A stretch of DNA of 64,000 nt from Akkermansiaceae bacterium (GTDB taxonomy: Bacteria; Verrucomicrobiota; Verrucomicrobiia; Verrucomicrobiales; Akkermansiaceae): NCBI GenBank assembly GCA_905181965.1, contig CAJIZY010000013.1:62001-126000 (forward strand). Direction: 5' to 3'. Below are positions 8,960 through 18,755 of the stretch, one piece after another. The position numbers were made by a program, and so were the translations under genes. Position 1 is the stretch's first letter. Each line of letters starts with the position of its first letter. Below the pieces are notes generated by a model. That model worked only from the letters and a program-made list of their open reading frames with translations. It ran no database searches and was not told the DNA's origin.

Positions 8960-9780
8960 AATAATTGATAAACTTTGTCGTAGGCATAGAGAATTTCATC
9001 AAGAAATTCCCCTTGATCGCACTCCCACCATTTGGATGAAAAAATCTCCACTTCGCGAAATCCTTCAAACCCTACATCCCTCATCATCTCATCAATTCCA
9101 TAAAGATCACAACATCCTTCCCCCATGATCCCACGATCCAAAAGCAGGTGAGTCTGATCAGGTTTGAAATCACAAATATGATACGCGTCCAGCCAACCAT
9201 TTTTGGCACATCGTTGAATTTGCTCTTCAGCATTGGATCCCACCAAACATGATAAACATCGACCGCCATGCCCACAGAGTCCGAGCAGACCATATTCACA
9301 AAGGTCATTCGCTACTCGAAGCGATACAATCGCCGAGCGATCACCAGCATAAACAGGATGAAGTGGCTCAATCAAAAGTCTTACCCCATGAGACGCTGCC
9401 TCATCGGCAAGCGTCCCAATCGCGTCGCGAATTTGCTCATAATTTTCCCGCGGACTTTGCCCAACCGTAGCCCCACAAACCAAAACTAATGAAGGAAGCC
9501 CCAAAATTTCCGCCTCACGAATCAACTGACGGTTTTCCTCAAGCGCGTCCCTCCTCTCCCTCTCCGTCTTCCCAGTAAAAAACCCTCCTCGGACATATGA
9601 AATTCCACGTAATCCTGCATCGCGCACCTGGCGCGCGACCGAACAAAGATCCTCACCCTCAACCGTCTCACGCCAAATCGAAATCCCCCCAATACCACGC
9701 CTCGCATATCCCTCGATACACTCATCAATCGACCACGGCTTAGTCGTAAAAGTGTGAACTGCAAGATCTTGATAATTCAT
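8956..9780 (-). CDS. Sugar phosphate isomerase/epimerase-like TIM-barrel protein with a compensated frameshift
   Basis: This is an AP-endonuclease-2/xylose-isomerase-like TIM barrel. Metal-ligand segments are visible: LLIEPLHPVYAGDRS, YHICDFK and REVEIFSSKWW. In this family a DVYHVWWD motif (ligands D and H) should come after ANDLCE. The open frame instead reads LCGHGGRCLSCLVGSN there. The motif GMAVDVYHVWWDP is present in another reverse frame at the same place. An extra G near 9290-9291 and a missing C near 9235-9236 would restore it and keep the frame, giving WWDPNAEEQIQRC. So the sequence as given would encode a protein lacking two metal ligands. Confidence 0.88.
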   Translation of the reverse strand: MNYQDLAVHTFTTKPWSIDECIEGYARRGIGGISIWRETVEGEDLCSVARQVRDAGLRGISYVRGGFFTGKTERERRDALEENRQLIREAEILGLPSLVLVCGATVGQSPRENYEQIRDAIGTLADEAASHGVRLLIEPLHPVYAGDRSAIVSLRVANDLCEYGLLGLCGHGGRCLSCLVGSNAEEQIQRCAKNGWLDAYHICDFKPDQTHLLLDRGIMGEGCCDLYGIDEMMRDVGFEGFREVEIFSSKWWECDQGEFLDEILYAYDKVYQLL

Positions 9781-9783
9781 CGC

Positions 9784-10788
9784 TTAAGTAGTTTCTCCAA
9801 TAAATAATTCCCCCTTAATCAAAAGAGTATTCATGCTCTTCTCTCGCTGCACGATCTCAGACTGAAGAGACCATCCAACCTCTCTGGACAATTCAAAAAC
9901 AGAAAGATTCACCGAAGTCAGTTTAGGATGAGCAATTTCGTGAATAGGGCCACAATCACAACCAGTCACCCTCACATCATCGGGAATTTTTAACCCGAGT
10001 GATCTTAATTGCTGGATGAGGATGATTCCCACAACATCATTAAACCCCACGAAGGTTCGCACCCCACGATCATAGAGCGCCTTTACATGATCGGTAGTAA
10101 TTCCATTGGGACTCTCGACCTTAGACTGATCAGCTGACGGATCAAAATCGATTCCATATTCCAAACATCCTTCTGAGAATCCATTTAATCGGGCACGAGT
10201 GAGATCACCAAATCCCCCGTAGAAAATATAGCAGCAGCTGCCACTCACATCTCGCTCGGCAAGATGACCAGCAAGTTGTTTCATGGCATCCTGATGATCA
10301 CTGATCACGTGCCTTACTCCACGCACCATGCGGTTCAGAACTACACAGGGCGCTCCGCGCTCCTTAATCTCACTCAAAACCCGACCTGAGGGACGATGAA
10401 ATGCGAAAACAAACCCATCCACCTCTCCTCCTTTTTTATGGGGAAAGGGCTGATATTTATCCGAAGATGTTTCGACAATTAGATTAGCGACCGATGGAAG
10501 GAGGCCTTCGCGAAGCCCCTCAGTCAAAGTCATGAAATTGTAGAATAATTGCGTGCTCCGTTCCTTAGCCGGAGGCAAAACAAGCTTGATGGTAAGAATC
10601 GATCTCTCGGCGTGTCGCTTCTGAGAACGTCTGACGTAGCCGAGTTCTTTTGCGATGGACTCAACATGTAAGCGAACATCCTCCCCAATTAGCATCGATC
10701 CACCAATCGCGCGAGAAACTGTCGCTTTTGAAACGCCTGCCTTCTCGGCCACCTTAGCCATTGTCACTTTTCCAACCGCTCCACTCAT
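9784..10788 (-). CDS. LacI-family transcriptional regulator
   Basis: The N-terminal helix-turn-helix is VTMAKVAEKAGVSKATVSRAIGG (quoted in two parts: VTMAKVAEKAGVS and KATVSRAIGG). A periplasmic-binding-like sensor domain follows, with VDGFVFAF, CVVLNRM and TFVGFNDVVGIILIQQL. 334 residues is normal. It lies 1 base after the aldolase-like gene's stop and 3 bases before the isomerase, inside the operon it most likely controls. The near-palindrome at 11741-11768 is the best operator candidate. The effector is presumably a pathway sugar or sugar acid. Confidence 0.92.
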   Translation of the reverse strand: MSGAVGKVTMAKVAEKAGVSKATVSRAIGGSMLIGEDVRLHVESIAKELGYVRRSQKRHAERSILTIKLVLPPAKERSTQLFYNFMTLTEGLREGLLPSVANLIVETSSDKYQPFPHKKGGEVDGFVFAFHRPSGRVLSEIKERGAPCVVLNRMVRGVRHVISDHQDAMKQLAGHLAERDVSGSCCYIFYGGFGDLTRARLNGFSEGCLEYGIDFDPSADQSKVESPNGITTDHVKALYDRGVRTFVGFNDVVGIILIQQLRSLGLKIPDDVRVTGCDCGPIHEIAHPKLTSVNLSVFELSREVGWSLQSEIVQREKSMNTLLIKGELFIGETT

Positions 10789-10789
10789 T

Positions 10790-11734
10790 TTAAAAGTAGC
10801 CTAATCGCTTGGCGCAATCTTTCATAATGTCGACCTCCCAATCCGGTCGGCGGGGACAGAGCTTGTGAGGTTCGCTCGTTGGGATACGCCCGAGAAGATG
10901 TTGAAAAACGGCGCAGCTGTGTTTGTAAGCAGGAACGAAGTCCCGGAATCCCACGTTTCCCAGATATTGAAGGGCGTCATTTAATTCGAAATAGTCCGCA
11001 TCATTGTTGCTCCATAACCTGTCCCGCTCGGCAAATTTCTCTGGGCAAAACGCAGCAAGGCCAAGGAGATAATCAGAGCCGTATTCGATCATATCAATCC
11101 CAAGATCATTTCCTGTGTATATTCGAAAATCGGGCCTTACTTCATCCCGTAAAGCAAGGCGCTTCAGCTCCTCATCTCGGCTAAGTGAGGAATGCTTGAT
11201 TCCCTTCAGGGCGGGGATACCCATCAATCCGCGAATTACTTCCTCACTGTAAATCATTCCATTAGGCGCAAACATCTGGCCTAACTCAAAACCAAGCACC
11301 GACTCATAGGGTTCGCAAACTTTGGTATAAAGCTCGATAATCTCGTCACTCCCCCACTCGTGGAAACGTGTCGTCTGAAAAAGAATAGGTGTCCCCCCAC
11401 GCTCAGCAATCGCATCAGCCCCACTACGATAAAGATCGACCAAGTCGCCCTCCAAACCTTCTACGAAGACCCCAGCTACGAAAGGTCGATGGTCACCAAG
11501 CGCCTCACGTGTCCAATCTAAAACCTTCGCACGTTCGTCATTTGAAAGATAATTGGCATAACCTGTATCCATATTCACGGCACATTTCAATCCCGCCTCT
11601 TCCGTTCGCTGTATCGCAGTCTGAAACGCATCCCGCGCTATGGAACCATCTTCTTCAAAAGGAAGGAGACACGCAGCCATCCCCTCAGGCTTTCGCCCCA
11701 ATGTTCGCATCAGCAACCGATCCTCTAGCTTCAT
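10790..11734 (-). CDS. Dihydrodipicolinate synthase/N-acetylneuraminate lyase family aldolase
   Basis: 314 residues from ATG 11734 (MKLEDRLLMRTLG). The upstream ATG at 11770 would make the palindrome coding and gives no better protein. A class I aldolase barrel is indicated by the Schiff-base lysine segment ALKGIKHSS, with TPILFQTTRF and IYTGNDLG before and after it. In this superfamily the lysine binds a 2-keto acid, so the enzyme probably cleaves or dehydrates a 2-keto-deoxy sugar acid. Its neighbours support sugar-acid catabolism rather than lysine synthesis. It is the first gene of the catabolic set, 39 bases after the lamin-tail/CotH gene. Confidence 0.85.
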   Translation of the reverse strand: MKLEDRLLMRTLGRKPEGMAACLLPFEEDGSIARDAFQTAIQRTEEAGLKCAVNMDTGYANYLSNDERAKVLDWTREALGDHRPFVAGVFVEGLEGDLVDLYRSGADAIAERGGTPILFQTTRFHEWGSDEIIELYTKVCEPYESVLGFELGQMFAPNGMIYSEEVIRGLMGIPALKGIKHSSLSRDEELKRLALRDEVRPDFRIYTGNDLGIDMIEYGSDYLLGLAAFCPEKFAERDRLWSNNDADYFELNDALQYLGNVGFRDFVPAYKHSCAVFQHLLGRIPTSEPHKLCPRRPDWEVDIMKDCAKRLGYF

Positions 11735-11740
11735 GGTGGC

Positions 11741-11768
11741 GAGAATTAGTTGCACGCAACAAATTCTC
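11741..11768. promoter_or_regulatory. 28-base near-palindrome, candidate LacI-family operator
   Basis: Arms GAGAATT and AATTCTC (11741-11747, 11762-11768) enclose a second palindrome GTTGC-AC-GCAAC at 11749-11760. One mismatched pair separates them. It ends 6 bases before the aldolase start codon, so it would also overlap the ribosome-binding region. No T-run follows, so it is not a terminator. I infer an operator for the LacI protein encoded one gene downstream. A translational hairpin is the alternative. Confidence 0.55.
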
Positions 11769-11773
11769 AAGAC

Positions 11774-14700
11774 TTAATTCAACGAATCTACCTGAACCCT
11801 GAGGCGCATGAATGTTTTCTCGGAGTCTGAAACAAGCGTATCACCAAAGACCCTCAGAACTACTGTCCCATCGCCATTATCAATTGGGGACTCAACTAGC
11901 CCTGTTTGTTGGGCCCACTCAACCAAATCGCTACCTGCCTCAACAGTCACCACCAAGTCAACCGCATTAGCCTGCGTCCGGTATGTCATAATTTGTCGAT
12001 CAACACCCTCAATCTCCTGAATCGAAACCTTATAGCCTAAGTGCTCATCTGCGATGAAGGGGTCTAATCCCAGCGCATATTCGAAGAGATTACTAAGCGA
12101 ATCTCCATCTAGATCAGCACCAGCGCCAGAAACCAATGGATCAGCCAATTGCGCATCAGTGAAATTTTGATATTTCCAACCTTGGTAAGTGAGTCCCACC
12201 ACAACCGAATCAGCCCCAGGATCCCCTCCAACCTCCTGGCTCACTCCCCAGTTTCGAACTAAGTCAAAATCCTTAAAAGAAGTCCCTGAAGGATCGCGAA
12301 CAATCAGCGAATGCCCCTGATCATCCGCCATCGGAAACCACCCACCCTCATAAGAAAATTCGAGGATATTCTCCCCAACCGAATCAATAATCTGAATTGT
12401 TTCTCCACCATTATTAAGGCTTCCTGAAAATTCTCCCGCCACCGGCAAACCTGATCCAAACCGTAAATCGAAAGCCACTCGGTTGCCCACAACCAAGAGC
12501 CGCTCGCCTTGCAATAGGTCAATCCCGGCACCAAAAGTCATCGTGACACCATCAACAAACTGAACCCCGCTCATCCTTAAAGTTTCTGATCCGGTGTTAA
12601 TCAACTCAATAAACTCGAAATCTGAGGCCGCTAAATTTGGAATTATCGCTAACTCCGCAGCAGTCGGTTCCTTTGGAGCATACAAAATTTCCGCCACCCT
12701 AAGAGCCATTTGAGCTGGCGTCGGATTCCCGGGGAAAGTCAAAGTGTCGATGATCGTTCCGATCTCGTCACTCAGAGTAATAGCCTCCCCACGGGCTGAG
12801 AGTTGACCTTGATAACCACTGACAAGATACCTTTTTTCGTTAGCTTTGGGACTGACTAGACGCGCTCGAAACCCAACTGCTTTCCGACCAACATGAAGGG
12901 TGCCATTCTTAGGAATCACCACTCCTGCTGGAAGAATCATAGAAATACCGCCCGCAAGCTCCCAACCTGAACAGTCAACCGCAAAATTGTTTGGATTATT
13001 TAGAGTAAAATACTCCCCACTTTGATCAACTGAAGCTCCGGAGCTTGCCGGATTAAAATCGACCATCCCAATATTGATCAATGCCGCAGCTGGTTGTCTT
13101 CCAGGCAACTCCCCCAGCCCATAGAGCTGGGCCCTTTTAGTTGGGATATATTCGTTTAGAATCCGATCAGCAGCTGGACGTATCGCGTTTCTATTCCCCC
13201 AAGAACCCCACTTTTGGTAATCGAGATCGGCATCATCTCCTCCTGATCCTGGAGAACTCTTATTTGGATCAATCAAAGCTACCAATTCGTTGACTCGAGT
13301 CGCAAGATAGTCCACCGGAGCCACCGGCGAACCATATATTTGATCCATCAGGGTTCGCACCCTACGCCGGAACATTCCGTTCAAAACAGAATCATCAAAA
13401 ACCAATTTCTTCATCCGATTCGATGGCCCAGCACGAAGATTATTATTCCCAAAAACATCATCAAAGTAAGCTGGACCACTCCGCCAATTCCGTCCTAAGC
13501 ACAGATCAATATCCCACACTAAAGGCCGCCATTCCCCTGTCTTATTCGTATCTCGATAAACGTAATAATTCTTATGTCCGTGATCTCGATTATTGGTCAT
13601 GTCCAGTGCCGCTAGGTAATTGATCAAGCCCGGAATATGCATGTGATCATAACCATATCGAAGCCTCGCTTCGCCGCTCAATCCAAGGCCAGAAACAAGC
13701 GCGGATAAATCTGAATTATTCTCATCCTTACGAGTCTTCTTGTTCACCCCGCTATTTGAGGAATCAAGCCGATTATACATCTTATAGAGAGCTCCCTCGC
13801 CATCAAGATTGACCCTCTCCAAATAACGATTATCGCCATCCTCTACGAGATCTGCCGTACTGAAAAATTGTCCGTTCTGCTGAACTCGAACCGCAAACGA
13901 ATAATGAGCCGGATGCCCAGCCATACGCATGATTTCATATCCAATTGTATTACGAGTTTTTGATTTATCCGCCCAATTAGTAATTAGGTTTATATCCTTG
14001 GCACGCTTTCCTCCATCGTAGGGCAGGAAGCGATCTCCCTTATTAAAGTCAAAATCGAAACTCTTCTTCGGAAAACTACCAGTCGATTGCCCGTGTTTGT
14101 CAGCCTGAATGTTATCGTAAAACTCGCCCCGATAATAAATCGAACCCCGTGATCCGCTATCTCTTTCAGCACCTGAGGGACTCGCGGTGAACCAATGGAG
14201 GACCGGCAAATTAGAACTCACGACCGATGAGTCCTTAGCAATCGTTCCAAAGTATTGTGGGGAATCCCGAGAATCAGGGTAGGGAGGAGCTACCGTATCG
14301 GAGTTTTTAGAATCCGTTGCCGTCACCTTCCAGCGCAGCATCTGACCAGGTAAAAGATCATTTACAGGAATGAGCGCCGTATAAATTCTATCACCCGCCA
14401 AAGTATCGGAGCCAGTGCCATCGTCAACCATCGAGAGATTTACTTCCGAATCATACATAATTCGCCAGGACAGCGTAACTGAGGCAATAGGATTAAGCGT
14501 CCCGACGATCTCACTCTCAATGACCAACCCACCTGCTGCCGGATCGATTGGAGCTAAATCATCAGCCACCATCCGAATAATCGGGCCCAGCTCTGATTCA
14601 CCCGCCGAATTTGCCTCATCAGGTGTTGGCCTTGAAAAATAAGCTTCCTCCAAGGAGCCAGTGACACGAGAGCTCAAGAGCTCAGCGCCAAAAAGGGCAT

Positions 14701-15703
14701 CCGAACTGCTGAGACTCCGGTTTAGCCCATGGATACAGAGGACATTTTCTCCCACATTCAATAGCGTCGTGTTAATCACAAAGTCCTCACCAGCCAAAGC
14801 ATCGGAATCACTATTTGAGGCCGTCGCAGATGATGCGTAATCCAAGACACTCGAGGAGGGGCTATTGGACTCAGCCACAGAATCGGGATTACCATTCAAG
14901 TAGGCCACAAATCCATCATCGTAATTTATCCTTAAAACCAGATTGGAAAAAGCGCTCGGATCCTCCACCCGAAAAGGGATTCTTATATAAACAGTCGTCT
15001 TCTTCGTATAAAGCTCCTCGCGGAGGTCGGTTGCAATAACATCATAATATTGGTCATTATTCGTTTGTCCAAAACCGTGAGGAGTTGCTCCAGAGATCCA
15101 TAATGAATCATCAAAATTTGTTCCAATCCAAGAAGCCAAATTCGCACCATCCTGAACATCATAATCACTGTTGGATGGCACTAGATAAGTTGCATCGGAC
15201 CCTAAGGGAGCCAAGGTTTCAGTTAAAACCTGCTGCTTGAGACCATATGAAACATTCGTCACTTGGATTGGATAAGCTAGACCATAATCTTGCTCCACCG
15301 TCACGCCATCCGGCCGGATGATTCCCAGATATTCTCCGGAAGTTGAAAGCTTGAAATTGGTATGAAGCTCAGCGCCTGAAACCTTGCGGTTTTTATCCGA
15401 AGCAAAAACCACAAGGCTTTGCGAAGGCCCCAATACCAATTCAGGAAAAGCCCACTTGGCAAGATCGTTGCGATCGTCGGTGAGATGCCAGCCTGCAAGA
15501 TCAACAGATGAATTACCCGGATTGTAAATCTCTATCCAATCCTCGTCATCACCATCCTCGTCACGCAAACCTGACTGATTTGACGCCATAAACTCCGAAA
15601 TGACGAGCATCTGCGACTTCGCTACCGGAGTGCCCAACAGAAAACAGAAGACCAAAGACCAGTATCTAAACTTCGTGAAAACTCTAAAATTCTCTCCAAG
15701 CAT
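11774..15703 (-). CDS. Exported lamin-tail-domain / CotH-like multidomain protein
   Basis: About 1,309 residues from ATG 15703, which gives a signal-peptide-like N-terminus (FRYWSLVFCFLLGTPVAKS). Domains in order: lamin-tail domain (about 30-150, ISEFMASN, DWIEIYNPG, LAGWHLTDD), a galactose-binding-like module (about 175-345, YDDGFVAYLNG, GENVLCIHGLN), and a CotH-like region (about 490-800, IYYRGEFYDN, KKSFDFDF, WDIDLCLGRN). Two more lamin-tail modules follow (about 860-1090), and then a C-terminal module with FEYALGLDP and a FMRLRV end. CotH proteins of spore formers are atypical protein kinases whose WD-D motif resembles the one here. Whether this copy phosphorylates anything is unknown. 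The gene heads the sugar catabolic set, so a role at the cell surface in substrate handling is a guess. No frame breaks were seen. Confidence 0.88.
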   Translation of the reverse strand: MLGENFRVFTKFRYWSLVFCFLLGTPVAKSQMLVISEFMASNQSGLRDEDGDDEDWIEIYNPGNSSVDLAGWHLTDDRNDLAKWAFPELVLGPSQSLVVFASDKNRKVSGAELHTNFKLSTSGEYLGIIRPDGVTVEQDYGLAYPIQVTNVSYGLKQQVLTETLAPLGSDATYLVPSNSDYDVQDGANLASWIGTNFDDSLWISGATPHGFGQTNNDQYYDVIATDLREELYTKKTTVYIRIPFRVEDPSAFSNLVLRINYDDGFVAYLNGNPDSVAESNSPSSSVLDYASSATASNSDSDALAGEDFVINTTLLNVGENVLCIHGLNRSLSSSDALFGAELLSSRVTGSLEEAYFSRPTPDEANSAGESELGPIIRMVADDLAPIDPAAGGLVIESEIVGTLNPIASVTLSWRIMYDSEVNLSMVDDGTGSDTLAGDRIYTALIPVNDLLPGQMLRWKVTATDSKNSDTVAPPYPDSRDSPQYFGTIAKDSSVVSSNLPVLHWFTASPSGAERDSGSRGSIYYRGEFYDNIQADKHGQSTGSFPKKSFDFDFNKGDRFLPYDGGKRAKDINLITNWADKSKTRNTIGYEIMRMAGHPAHYSFAVRVQQNGQFFSTADLVEDGDNRYLERVNLDGEGALYKMYNRLDSSNSGVNKKTRKDENNSDLSALVSGLGLSGEARLRYGYDHMHIPGLINYLAALDMTNNRDHGHKNYYVYRDTNKTGEWRPLVWDIDLCLGRNWRSGPAYFDDVFGNNNLRAGPSNRMKKLVFDDSVLNGMFRRRVRTLMDQIYGSPVAPVDYLATRVNELVALIDPNKSSPGSGGDDADLDYQKWGSWGNRNAIRPAADRILNEYIPTKRAQLYGLGELPGRQPAAALINIGMVDFNPASSGASVDQSGEYFTLNNPNNFAVDCSGWELAGGISMILPAGVVIPKNGTLHVGRKAVGFRARLVSPKANEKRYLVSGYQGQLSARGEAITLSDEIGTIIDTLTFPGNPTPAQMALRVAEILYAPKEPTAAELAIIPNLAASDFEFIELINTGSETLRMSGVQFVDGVTMTFGAGIDLLQGERLLVVGNRVAFDLRFGSGLPVAGEFSGSLNNGGETIQIIDSVGENILEFSYEGGWFPMADDQGHSLIVRDPSGTSFKDFDLVRNWGVSQEVGGDPGADSVVVGLTYQGWKYQNFTDAQLADPLVSGAGADLDGDSLSNLFEYALGLDPFIADEHLGYKVSIQEIEGVDRQIMTYRTQANAVDLVVTVEAGSDLVEWAQQTGLVESPIDNGDGTVVLRVFGDTLVSDSEKTFMRLRVQVDSLN

Positions 15704-15947
15704 TTTCTGGGAAACCCTGCCAAATGGACGCTCCGCCCACCTGTTATAAACTGAGTGTTCAATCATCTATAATCGTCGTAAATTTCATTACACAGCTCAA
15801 ATTACTAGTTAGTCGTTAACTGACATCGTCTTCGCTCACCTTTCACCATAATTCTTCAAAAGCCGTTAAAGGAGCGAGCTCTAGAGAAAGTTATACTACT
15901 AGTAAAATTTTCAAGATTGTTCTCCTTAGTGAATCTGGCTTCATCAG

Positions 15948-16964
15948 CTATCCCATCGGATACCTAATTTCATTGCTCACTTCGTCGATCAAGGTAAGCG
16001 TTTTTTCGTCCAATTGCAAACCCGCCGCTTTAAGAATGGGATCCATCTGCGCAGCCGCACGCACACCCACAATCGTTGCCGCCACAAAATCATGCTGTTT
16101 GCTCCAAGCTGTCGCTAGGGTCGTCACATCGAGATCGAGCTCCTTTGCGATTTCGCCAAAACGCTTCGTCGAAGCAATTGTCCGATCGTTCACAAAACGC
16201 GTCGCCATGGCCCGTTGACGCGCTCCCCCAGTTGTTAGGTATTCGGAAAAGCGCGCACCATCGGGAACCCCGTTATTATATTTCCCCGTCAAAACTCCAC
16301 CAGCTAATGGGCTATAAGGCAAAAGGCTCACATTTTCTCTCCGCAAACATTCAGCTAACTCATGCTCGTCCCGACGGTTGTTCAGTGAAAAATTATTTTG
16401 TATCGTATCAATACGAGTCATCCCTCCCAGATCACTTGTCCACAGGCTCTTCATGACTCCATAAGAATCATCGTTACTCAGCCCAATTGCTCGCACCTTC
16501 CCCTCTTTTACGAATTCATCAAGGACCTCGAGAGTATCCGCCGCCCTCATCCCGTGATCTGGCCAGTGAATCTGATATAGGTCAAGGTAGTCCGTCCCCA
16601 GACGGCTCAAACTTCCCTCTAAAGCTCTTCGCAAATGAACACGATCGAGAGCCGCTTTCCCATGACGAATCGGCGGACAAAACCAGCCATGAGCCGCTCC
16701 CGCCACTTTTGTCGCCAAAATCACCGACTCACGAGGCTTCGACTTCAACCATTCCCCGATCCATTTTTCGCTTAGACCAGCCAACTCCGCCGTTGGAGGC
16801 ACTGGATAGACTTCCGCGGTATCAAAAAAGTCGATTCCAGATTCAATAGATTCATCCATAATCCGGAAACTCTCTTCCTTGTCAGCCTGCGTTCCGAAAG
16901 TCATGGTCCCCATGCAAATTTCACTGACTACAATTCCGCTTGTTCCTAGTCGCCTTTTTTCCAT
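15948..16964 (-). CDS. Aldo/keto reductase
   Basis: 338-residue TIM-barrel NADPH-dependent oxidoreductase. The start RRLGTSGIVVSEICMGTMTFG is the usual family opening (shown as RRLGTSGIVVSEI, then CMGTMTFG). The catalytic tetrad is visible: D and Y in FFDTAEVYP, K in ILATKVAG, H in LYQIHWPDHG. It is Tas/YajO-like, with VRAIGLSNDDSYG and LLPYSPLAGGVLTGKY. It probably reduces a small aldehyde or ketone in the cytoplasm. It is separated from both neighbours by more than 240 bases, so it likely has its own promoter. Confidence 0.93.
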   Translation of the reverse strand: MEKRRLGTSGIVVSEICMGTMTFGTQADKEESFRIMDESIESGIDFFDTAEVYPVPPTAELAGLSEKWIGEWLKSKPRESVILATKVAGAAHGWFCPPIRHGKAALDRVHLRRALEGSLSRLGTDYLDLYQIHWPDHGMRAADTLEVLDEFVKEGKVRAIGLSNDDSYGVMKSLWTSDLGGMTRIDTIQNNFSLNNRRDEHELAECLRRENVSLLPYSPLAGGVLTGKYNNGVPDGARFSEYLTTGGARQRAMATRFVNDRTIASTKRFGEIAKELDLDVTTLATAWSKQHDFVAATIVGVRAAAQMDPILKAAGLQLDEKTLTLIDEVSNEIRYPMG

Positions 16965-17276
16965 ACCCCCAATTCTCCTCAGACCCTTCTAACAGGCAAG
17001 CGACTTCGCTTTTAACCTCCAATTTTGAATCGTATTTTCAAGATCACCATCTTACGCATCTCCGTTAGGAGCCATCGCAGGCCACTCTGGTCTTATAGAC
17101 CAGTGAACTGCCACCACCAATTGCCTGAACCACTCCTCTGGCTTTTTCAAACGAGTCTGACTTTCATGGTCACCATATTTGAAACTTCGGTAATTTTGGT
17201 GCCATCGAAGCAAATTACATCTACGGTCTCAGCTTCTTATTTAAGAAACGTCATTTGCGAAGCATCATCTCCCGGT
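16965..17276. other. Intergenic region with an inverted repeat
   Basis: No gene seen. The only structure is CTGGTC-TTATA-GACCAG at 17087-17103 (six-base arms, five-base spacer), about 120 bases upstream of the aldo/keto reductase start. It could be a regulator site for that gene or a weak transcription end for the propeller gene to the right. Nothing in the sequence decides. Confidence 0.4.
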
Positions 17277-18755
17277 CTATTTTTCAGGGATCTCGTTCAC
17301 GGTATAGTAGGCATGACGGTGAAGTAATTCATCTCCGTCACTTGAACGCAAGGCCCCAAGGTCGAATTCGTGGACATGTCCCTTTTTAAGAGCTTCTAAT
17401 TCAATAACCACAGACATCCCATCGTTTGCCACATTTGCTAATTTCACCCCTGGCTCGGTCTGATTAATCTCCGGTCCACCATAGCCCTGGTGGTATTTAT
17501 GAGTGAAAGTCTTCACTACAAAAGTCGTCGGATCGCCTGCTGACTTCGTTCCGACCTTCTTGGTGAATTCCAACTTGAAACCTTTCGGAGTGATTGTTAC
17601 TTCCTCTATCTCAAAAGGCATCTTACCAGACCACTCAAGGCGCTCTAAAGCGAAAGGCTTCAATCCACGCACAGGCCAACCACGATTTGTTCCGCCAGCC
17701 AACAACCTCCCCTCCGGAGTAAACTGAACGTTTAAAATTCCAGTCGAGAGCTCTTCACGAAACGGATAACACGCACCCTGCCAAACTCCATTTACTTGCT
17801 CAGTGGTCGCACGCATAATGAGAGACTGAGTGTAGTCTCCAAGAAAGATTTGATCTTCAAATGGACCAAACTTCCCCTTAGTCTTATCTAGCACGAATCC
17901 GGTGATTGAACGCCCCATACGAATATAGGGAAAGATCACCGCGTAAGGGACCAACTCGGCAACCTTTTCCTTCTCAACCAAAATACTTGAACCCGACTCC
18001 GGGGTCACCGGTTCCTCCAAGCCTTGTGCATATTGATACCAATTGTAACTTGCCGGGTGCCCCATAAACCCGCCCTCCTTGACAAACTTTAAACTACACG
18101 AGGAATTCCATGGCCCCTGACTCTCGATATAGAAGACCGCCCCTTCTTTATTAAATCCAATCCCGCCCGGACTCCGCATTCCACTTGCGATAGGGATACT
18201 TTTCCCTTCAGGGGTAATTTTGAACCCCCAACCACGGAAAAGCGCTCGAGAGTGGTAAGATGCCGATAAGCCCAATGCAACGTAGAGATTCCCCTCCTGA
18301 TCAAACTTCGACCCAAAGGCATACTCGTGATAATTAGCATAACCCCAAGCATCCGAAATCACCTCAAAAAGATCAGCTTTACCATCTCCGTCCGTGTCCG
18401 AAACCTTAGTTAACTCTGCGCTGTGAGTCACGTAGAGCGCATCATCTTTCCATGACAGGCCAAAAATCTCATCAAGCCCGGTTGCGAAAATCTCATACTT
18501 AGGCTCCGGCCGCTCGTCATCGATGCCCGATACAAAGAAGATATCGCCCCGGCGCGTTCCAATTGCGATTCGGCCATCCGGCAATTGCTCAAAGGCACCC
18601 GCCTCAATCACGAGATCCTCTGGAATCGGAACTTGTACCACCGGATAAAATTCACGCTCCCGATCCGCTGTGCCCCACCGATCGCCCACCTCTTCGGCTG
18701 TCATCGACGCCATCAGAAGCGCCGCCATCATTGTCACTTTAGCGAAGAATTTCAT
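17277..18755 (-). CDS. Exported beta-propeller, PQQ-type sugar dehydrogenase-like protein
   Basis: About 492 residues. ATG 18755 gives MKFFAKVTMMAALLMASMTA, a signal peptide (an ATG six bases upstream is equally possible). The propeller domain (about 45-380) has FEQLPDGRIAIGTRRGDIFF, the calcium-loop-like DTDGDGKADL, GNLYVALG, GMRSPGGIGFNKEG and FLGDYTQS. This layout matches the soluble glucose dehydrogenase-like propellers that PVC bacteria pair with cytochromes. The start overlaps the end of the cytochrome gene by 17 bases, so they are coupled. I infer a periplasmic oxidase or binding partner that hands electrons to the cytochrome. A PQQ site cannot be proven by eye. Confidence 0.8.
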   Translation of the reverse strand: MKFFAKVTMMAALLMASMTAEEVGDRWGTADREREFYPVVQVPIPEDLVIEAGAFEQLPDGRIAIGTRRGDIFFVSGIDDERPEPKYEIFATGLDEIFGLSWKDDALYVTHSAELTKVSDTDGDGKADLFEVISDAWGYANYHEYAFGSKFDQEGNLYVALGLSASYHSRALFRGWGFKITPEGKSIPIASGMRSPGGIGFNKEGAVFYIESQGPWNSSCSLKFVKEGGFMGHPASYNWYQYAQGLEEPVTPESGSSILVEKEKVAELVPYAVIFPYIRMGRSITGFVLDKTKGKFGPFEDQIFLGDYTQSLIMRATTEQVNGVWQGACYPFREELSTGILNVQFTPEGRLLAGGTNRGWPVRGLKPFALERLEWSGKMPFEIEEVTITPKGFKLEFTKKVGTKSAGDPTTFVVKTFTHKYHQGYGGPEINQTEPGVKLANVANDGMSVVIELEALKKGHVHEFDLGALRSSDGDELLHRHAYYTVNEIPEK

